A stretch of 64,000 nucleotides of DNA, taken from contig JAJOHG010000028.1 of the NCBI GenBank assembly GCA_021029095.1, positions 62,001 through 126,000 on the forward strand, written 5' to 3'. A program made the position numbers and the translations under genes. The stretch comes from Phellopilus nigrolimitatus (Eukaryota; Basidiomycota; Agaricomycetes; Hymenochaetales; Hymenochaetaceae). This document shows, piece after piece, positions 60,271-64,000 of this stretch. The notes under the pieces were generated by a model. It was not told where the DNA came from. It was given only the letters and a program-made list of their open reading frames with translations, and searched no databases. Numbering within the stretch: position 1 is the stretch's first letter; the number at the start of each line of letters is the position of its first letter.

Positions 60271-60927
60271 ACCTGCGGAGTAGGGCGATTCGGATTCAGG
60301 AACGGCTGTTGATATGTGAAGTGCTGCTGGATATTTATACAAGTCGTCGAGCACCAAGAAAGGCACGAGAAGCAATCTTGAAGTTGACTTACGGAGCATG
60401 GGAAAATGCGGCGTTGCTGCGAACTCTACTACAATGTGCCCGAATAAGTCACATTAGAGTTCCAGACTTGACAAGGACGGAAAAACCCTCTGCACATTTT
60501 CAAGTCGCCGGAAGGAAAGTGCTTTCATTGAGCTCGAAAAGACGCCGGCGGTTTAGTGCATTTGAACTTGGACAATGCTGTCGCAGATCGATACATATAT
60601 ATTCTTCGCATTGATACCTCTCGCCCGCTGTCGCACGTCCCCTCTGCCTTGCGCCGGGCTGATTCGAGTTTTAGGAGATTGCTGACCGTCAGCATCTCTG
60701 CATCCGAGAAGAAGTTAGTCTGTGCATTCATGGTAAACCAAGTTCTTTGTGTCTCCTTGTTTCCAAGAACCAAAGACGAGAAATCAAAGCCAGTATTATC
60801 AGGCCCCGATTAGCGTGAGAGCGTGCGCTGCAGGCGCTCTGTTGAGCGTAACGGTTGTCGTGGCTGTGCTTGCTGACTTCATTCAGGTTACGTTAACACC
60901 GTCTGCCTTCAGGATACTTCCTTCATC
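60271..60927. promoter_or_regulatory. Divergent intergenic region of GMC2 and KL10
   Basis: This 657-bp gap has the GMC2 TATA box (TATAAATA on the minus strand, 60332-60339). Its left half matches the GMC1 promoter and its right half matches the KL7 promoter, so it is the ancestral bidirectional arrangement of an oxidase and a KL gene. Confidence 0.6.
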
Positions 60928-61963
60928 ATGCTTAAACAGAGTCTGACCATTGCTCTCAAGCCCTACCCTCGTCCCACTCCAGATGAGGACTATAACTTCT
61001 CCAATACAGATCCCGAAGCTCCTCCAGGTCGTACTCACCTAGATGCTTCAACGATGCTCAGCAGGAAAACGTCATTCGAAACCATGATCTATCGCGTTAC
61101 ACTCGATAATCAAAGTGTCGTGATCAAGTTGTATGTTGGAAGACACGTCATGGCTGATTTCGACAAAGAAGCGGAGAACTATGGAAAAGTGCGAGAACTT
61201 CAAGGCATACTGTTTCCCTGTCTGCTCGGCGTTTTCAAAGGAAGGGCTCAGTACGGCATAGCATTAGGCTGTCTCGTTCTTGAGGATTGCGGAATCCCCA
61301 AGAATGGAAGTCTCTGCAGACTCCCTCTCGATTCAAAGTGAATATCTACTAGTTGACCTAAGTCTCCGCCGTTTTCTTAGATCATAAGCCATTGCATTTA
61401 TTTACAGGCATCACATTTTCGAGAAAATTACTATTATGCACGATCGCGGCTTTGATAAACACGGATACGACGACGACGAGTTTGTATTCAAGGATGACGA
61501 CTGCCGTCTTGTGAGCCTTGGAGGCATCGTCGAACACGCATGCACCTTTCCTGACCGCAAATGGCGCAAGGGGAAGGGTCGAGTCACTTTCTCATGCGGA
61601 ACTCTGATAGAGTATGCATCAAATCTGATGGTCTGGAGTGTGTGTTAGTTTTTCTCCCTAGTCCCAACACACACCTTCACCGCTAACCTCGTCCTTTCGA
61701 AAGTACGCCCAACTGTCCAGATAGGCGGCGATACTTTTATCGCGGGCGATGATGGTCCCGGCCTGCCGAGTCAAGCTATGATCGACAAACTTACACCAGT
61801 CGGATTCTATGCTTCCCCCGAGAACACAGAGTTGCTGAAAGACTATGTAATTCTCGCCAGAAATCAAGGCGTCACTGATGAGCAATCGAGCATCGACAGT
61901 TTCAAGGCATCCATGCCTCCTCCAGAATTTGCAAACAAAGGAGAAGAGGATGACGGATTTTGA
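60928..61963 (+). CDS. KL10: small kinase-like protein, pseudokinase-type, 299 aa
   Basis: Exons 60928-61337 (410 nt), 61408-61637 and 61704-61963 join in frame. Lysine is kept (SVVIKLYV) and the hinge is LVLEDCG. The loop reads HGYDDDEFVF (Asp to Gly, Asn to Glu) and the DFG position is Ser (RLVSL). CTFPDRKW and GLPSQAMIDKLTP follow. It is the intact counterpart of the disrupted KL7. KL7 and KL10 share the same unusual loop, so the changes predate the duplication. It is divergent from GMC2. Confidence 0.85.
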
Positions 61964-63501
61964 AGAGGTTGGAGGGGAATACGGATTTTGTACCTTCATC
62001 ATACATCAGATGGTTCCGTGAAACGAAAGAAATACGATTTGTGATATCCAAAGACACTTGAATTTCCAAAGTCCACAGCTTCAACATGTCTCCAGAATAA
62101 CAGACTCAAAAAGCGTCAGTCAACATGTATACTGGCGCTGAACACTCTTGACGTGCGGACGGAAGCCGCCATGCCGACAGATCCGCGCTTCGCGGTCACG
62201 GTCGCGGTCAGGCGGCGCACTTTCTCAGCTTCCTCAAAAAGGCGTATCGCACCGCACCGCCAACCGCCCGCGTCCCATATCTCCTAAACGTCCAGGACAG
62301 CTTCTAGTGCACGTGCACGTGCACCCGCACGCGTTCGCGCCTGCACCTTCCTGGACGCGGAAGCCTGCGCCGCGCCGCCGTTGCGCACGTCGATGTCGGC
62401 GCAGTAGATGGGCTGTAGACGTCGGTCCGATCCCGCTGTCTTTGGAGAGGAATCTCTGGGCCGCTGGCGCGCAATATGCTATGAGACGGGGATCCGGGAT
62501 GGGCACGGACGACGCTTTGCATTTGGAGAGCGTACGCGCACGCTGACCGGACACGTACTGCGCGCCTGCGCATCTTCTCTCGTGCTCGATCGTCAAAGGT
62601 AGTAGAAGGGCCCCCTACCCTCCTCATTTCAGCGCGTCCTCCCGCCCAACACACCGCCTCGCTTGTCCCTTCGCGCGCAGCTCGTCCGCAGCTCAGTGCG
62701 GCCAGGCGGACGGGCCATCTGGACGCCGGCTCCGACGCCCTTGTCCGTGGTGGGAGTCGCCGTAATCTACACAAATGGCAGCCGCAAGAAGCAGCGGAAA
62801 CCTGCGCGGGCGTGCGCTGCCGACACATTTGTGCTGGGCGGCGCTGTTATTCCTTGGTGATGCGCATGAGTACGGCAGAAAGAAAACAAAAAGTAGAAGG
62901 ATTCAGCGCACTCGTGAACTCGGAACGGTTGTATCCCCAGGGCATACCCGGAGGATGTATAGCATGGTCTCTGCCTAGGCGTGAGTGAAAACCACCCCTA
63001 GGTTCCATCTGGCGCCGTTTGCGCGTCCTCGTTTCGCCGCGTCCTCGCCGCCGGAAGGCCATGTCTGGCGTCCACACCCTGCGCGATCTTCGAGTTCAAA
63101 ACGCGGCGATCGCCCGATGTACCTGTGCGTGAGCTACATGTGCGTCGTACAAGAGGGTGTAACTATGTAGAAAATATTAGCATCGTCCATTGCGTGTCAT
63201 GTCATTATACGAAAATGCGCACAACACACCTAAGCAGATCCCGCAGCGGCGCGAGTCCATCGACAGCCGGTTGCGAAATCGGATTAGGTTTGCGCCGTAC
63301 AGGGTTGAACCGACGCGCGAGAATCTCTCCGAATGAGCAGAGGTACTCGTCCGACCATTTGAACTCAATGCGAGCGTTTGGGAGAAGCGTGGCCCGATGT
63401 GCTGTGCTCCGACGCGTTTCGCGAAGGCAGTCAGGTCACGTGAAATCCCAACTAGTTAAAAAAATGTGTTGCTCGTGAACGTCTTCTTTACTTTCATCAC
63501 C
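61964..63501. repeat. R repeat copy between KL10 and KL11, inverted partner of 42.55-43.28 kb
   Basis: The GC-rich part 62.15-63.10 kb is the inverse of the block between KL6 and KL7, with GATGCGCATGAGTACGGCAG near 62.86 kb. The rest, 63.1-63.5 kb, is the KL11 upstream region. No gene is called. Confidence 0.6.
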
Positions 63502-64000
63502 ATGCTAGAGCAGAATCTGACCATATCCCTCAAGCATTATCCTTATCCTGATGAGAAAACGGACTACACACTCCTCAGTACAATCGCAGAAGCTCCCCCG
63601 GGCTTTATTCACATGGATATTTCAACAATCCTTAGCAGGACCGCAATATGGATTATATCGTTTATCGCGCTCCTCTTGGAGACCACTGTGCCATAGTCAA
63701 ACTCTATGTCGGAAAGCATACAATGACTGATCTTGAGAAAGCAGCAGAGAATTATGAAAAGTACCACGAGTTTCAGGGCAGCTTATTCCCTCGCCTGCTT
63801 GGAGTATATAAATGAGAGAATAAAGATGTTGGTTGCTTGGCGCTCGAGGACTGCGGAAGCCCATTTGAAAAGAAACTCCGCAGGCTGCCTACAAAACTAA
63901 AGTGAGTTTTTTTTTGCCGATTATCGCGAGTTCTGCGTTCTGCGAAGGTTCACAAATCACTGTATCACTTTACAGAGATCAGATCTTTGAGAAGATCGTG
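63502..64000 (+). pseudogene. KL11: kinase-like gene, frameshift and stop, cut by the window end
   Basis: The ATG of MLEQNLTISLKHYPYPDE begins a KL2/KL6-like exon 1. Near 63640 one base is missing compared with KL2, so the frame leaves the family after ILSRT. In the restored order a stop replaces the Gly codon near 63814 (GGA to TGA), and bases are missing just after it. The donor after CTAAA near 63901 and the exon 2 start (near 63977) are still readable. Two independent disabling changes support a pseudogene. The rest lies outside the window. Confidence 0.75.

Overview
The window looks like nuclear DNA of a basidiomycete fungus, most likely an Agaricomycete. The signs are many short introns (about 45-70 nt, GT...AG), TATA boxes close to start codons, an aryl-alcohol-oxidase-like GMC gene pair, tyrosine-kinase-like kinases of the expanded mushroom type, and a lineage-specific family of small kinase-like proteins. 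No rRNA, tRNA, CRISPR or operon structure was seen. Exon coordinates are my own splice calls, checked by reading-frame continuity. Taxon and function are inference.

The gene content is dominated by two kinase families and their debris. Family KL (kinase-like, about 265-342 aa) has eleven loci: KL1 5354-6515 +, KL2 9773-10805 +, KL3 11013-12036 +, KL4 13366-14356 + (frameshifted), KL5 14604-15642 -, KL6 41215-42262 -, KL7 43345-46788 - (split by an insertion), KL8 53381-54431 -, KL9 55442-56388 +, KL10 60928-61963 +, and KL11 63502 to the window end + (pseudogene). Where both junctions can be read, the genes have three exons with intron phases 2 then 1. Only KL3 keeps the full set of kinase catalytic residues. 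The others have replaced the VAIK lysine, the catalytic-loop Asp/Asn and/or the DFG Asp, often in subgroup-specific ways. Family TK is three eight-exon kinases of about 495 aa, all on the minus strand (TK1 18488-20405, TK2 24513-26434, TK3 33486-35413). TK3 has lost the DFG aspartate.

Other genes: a PD-(D/E)XK-like protein (3616-4740 -), divergent from KL1, and two near-identical 19-exon GMC oxidoreductases (47747-50644 + and 57334-60270 -). Each GMC gene is divergent from a KL gene (KL7 and KL10). The block KL6 / R repeat / KL7 / GMC1 is repeated inverted as GMC2 / KL10 / R repeat / KL11, so the right third of the window is a large inverted duplication with KL8 and KL9 in its centre.

Mobile and repeated DNA: a 4.5-kb element (26593-31098) has 403-bp terminal inverted repeats, an 8-bp target duplication and captured host gene pieces, including a CHD/SNF2 helicase fragment. 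A 2.4-kb insertion splits KL7. Inverted relics of an importin-beta (Kap121/IPO5-type) gene lie at 0.4-1.45 kb and 8.2-8.9 kb. A dispersed GC-rich repeat (called R here), carrying relics that resemble an ARM/HEAT-repeat gene, lies downstream of several kinase genes. The picture is a fast-evolving accessory region where kinase-like genes, an oxidase and repeats are duplicated together and the catalytic residues decay.
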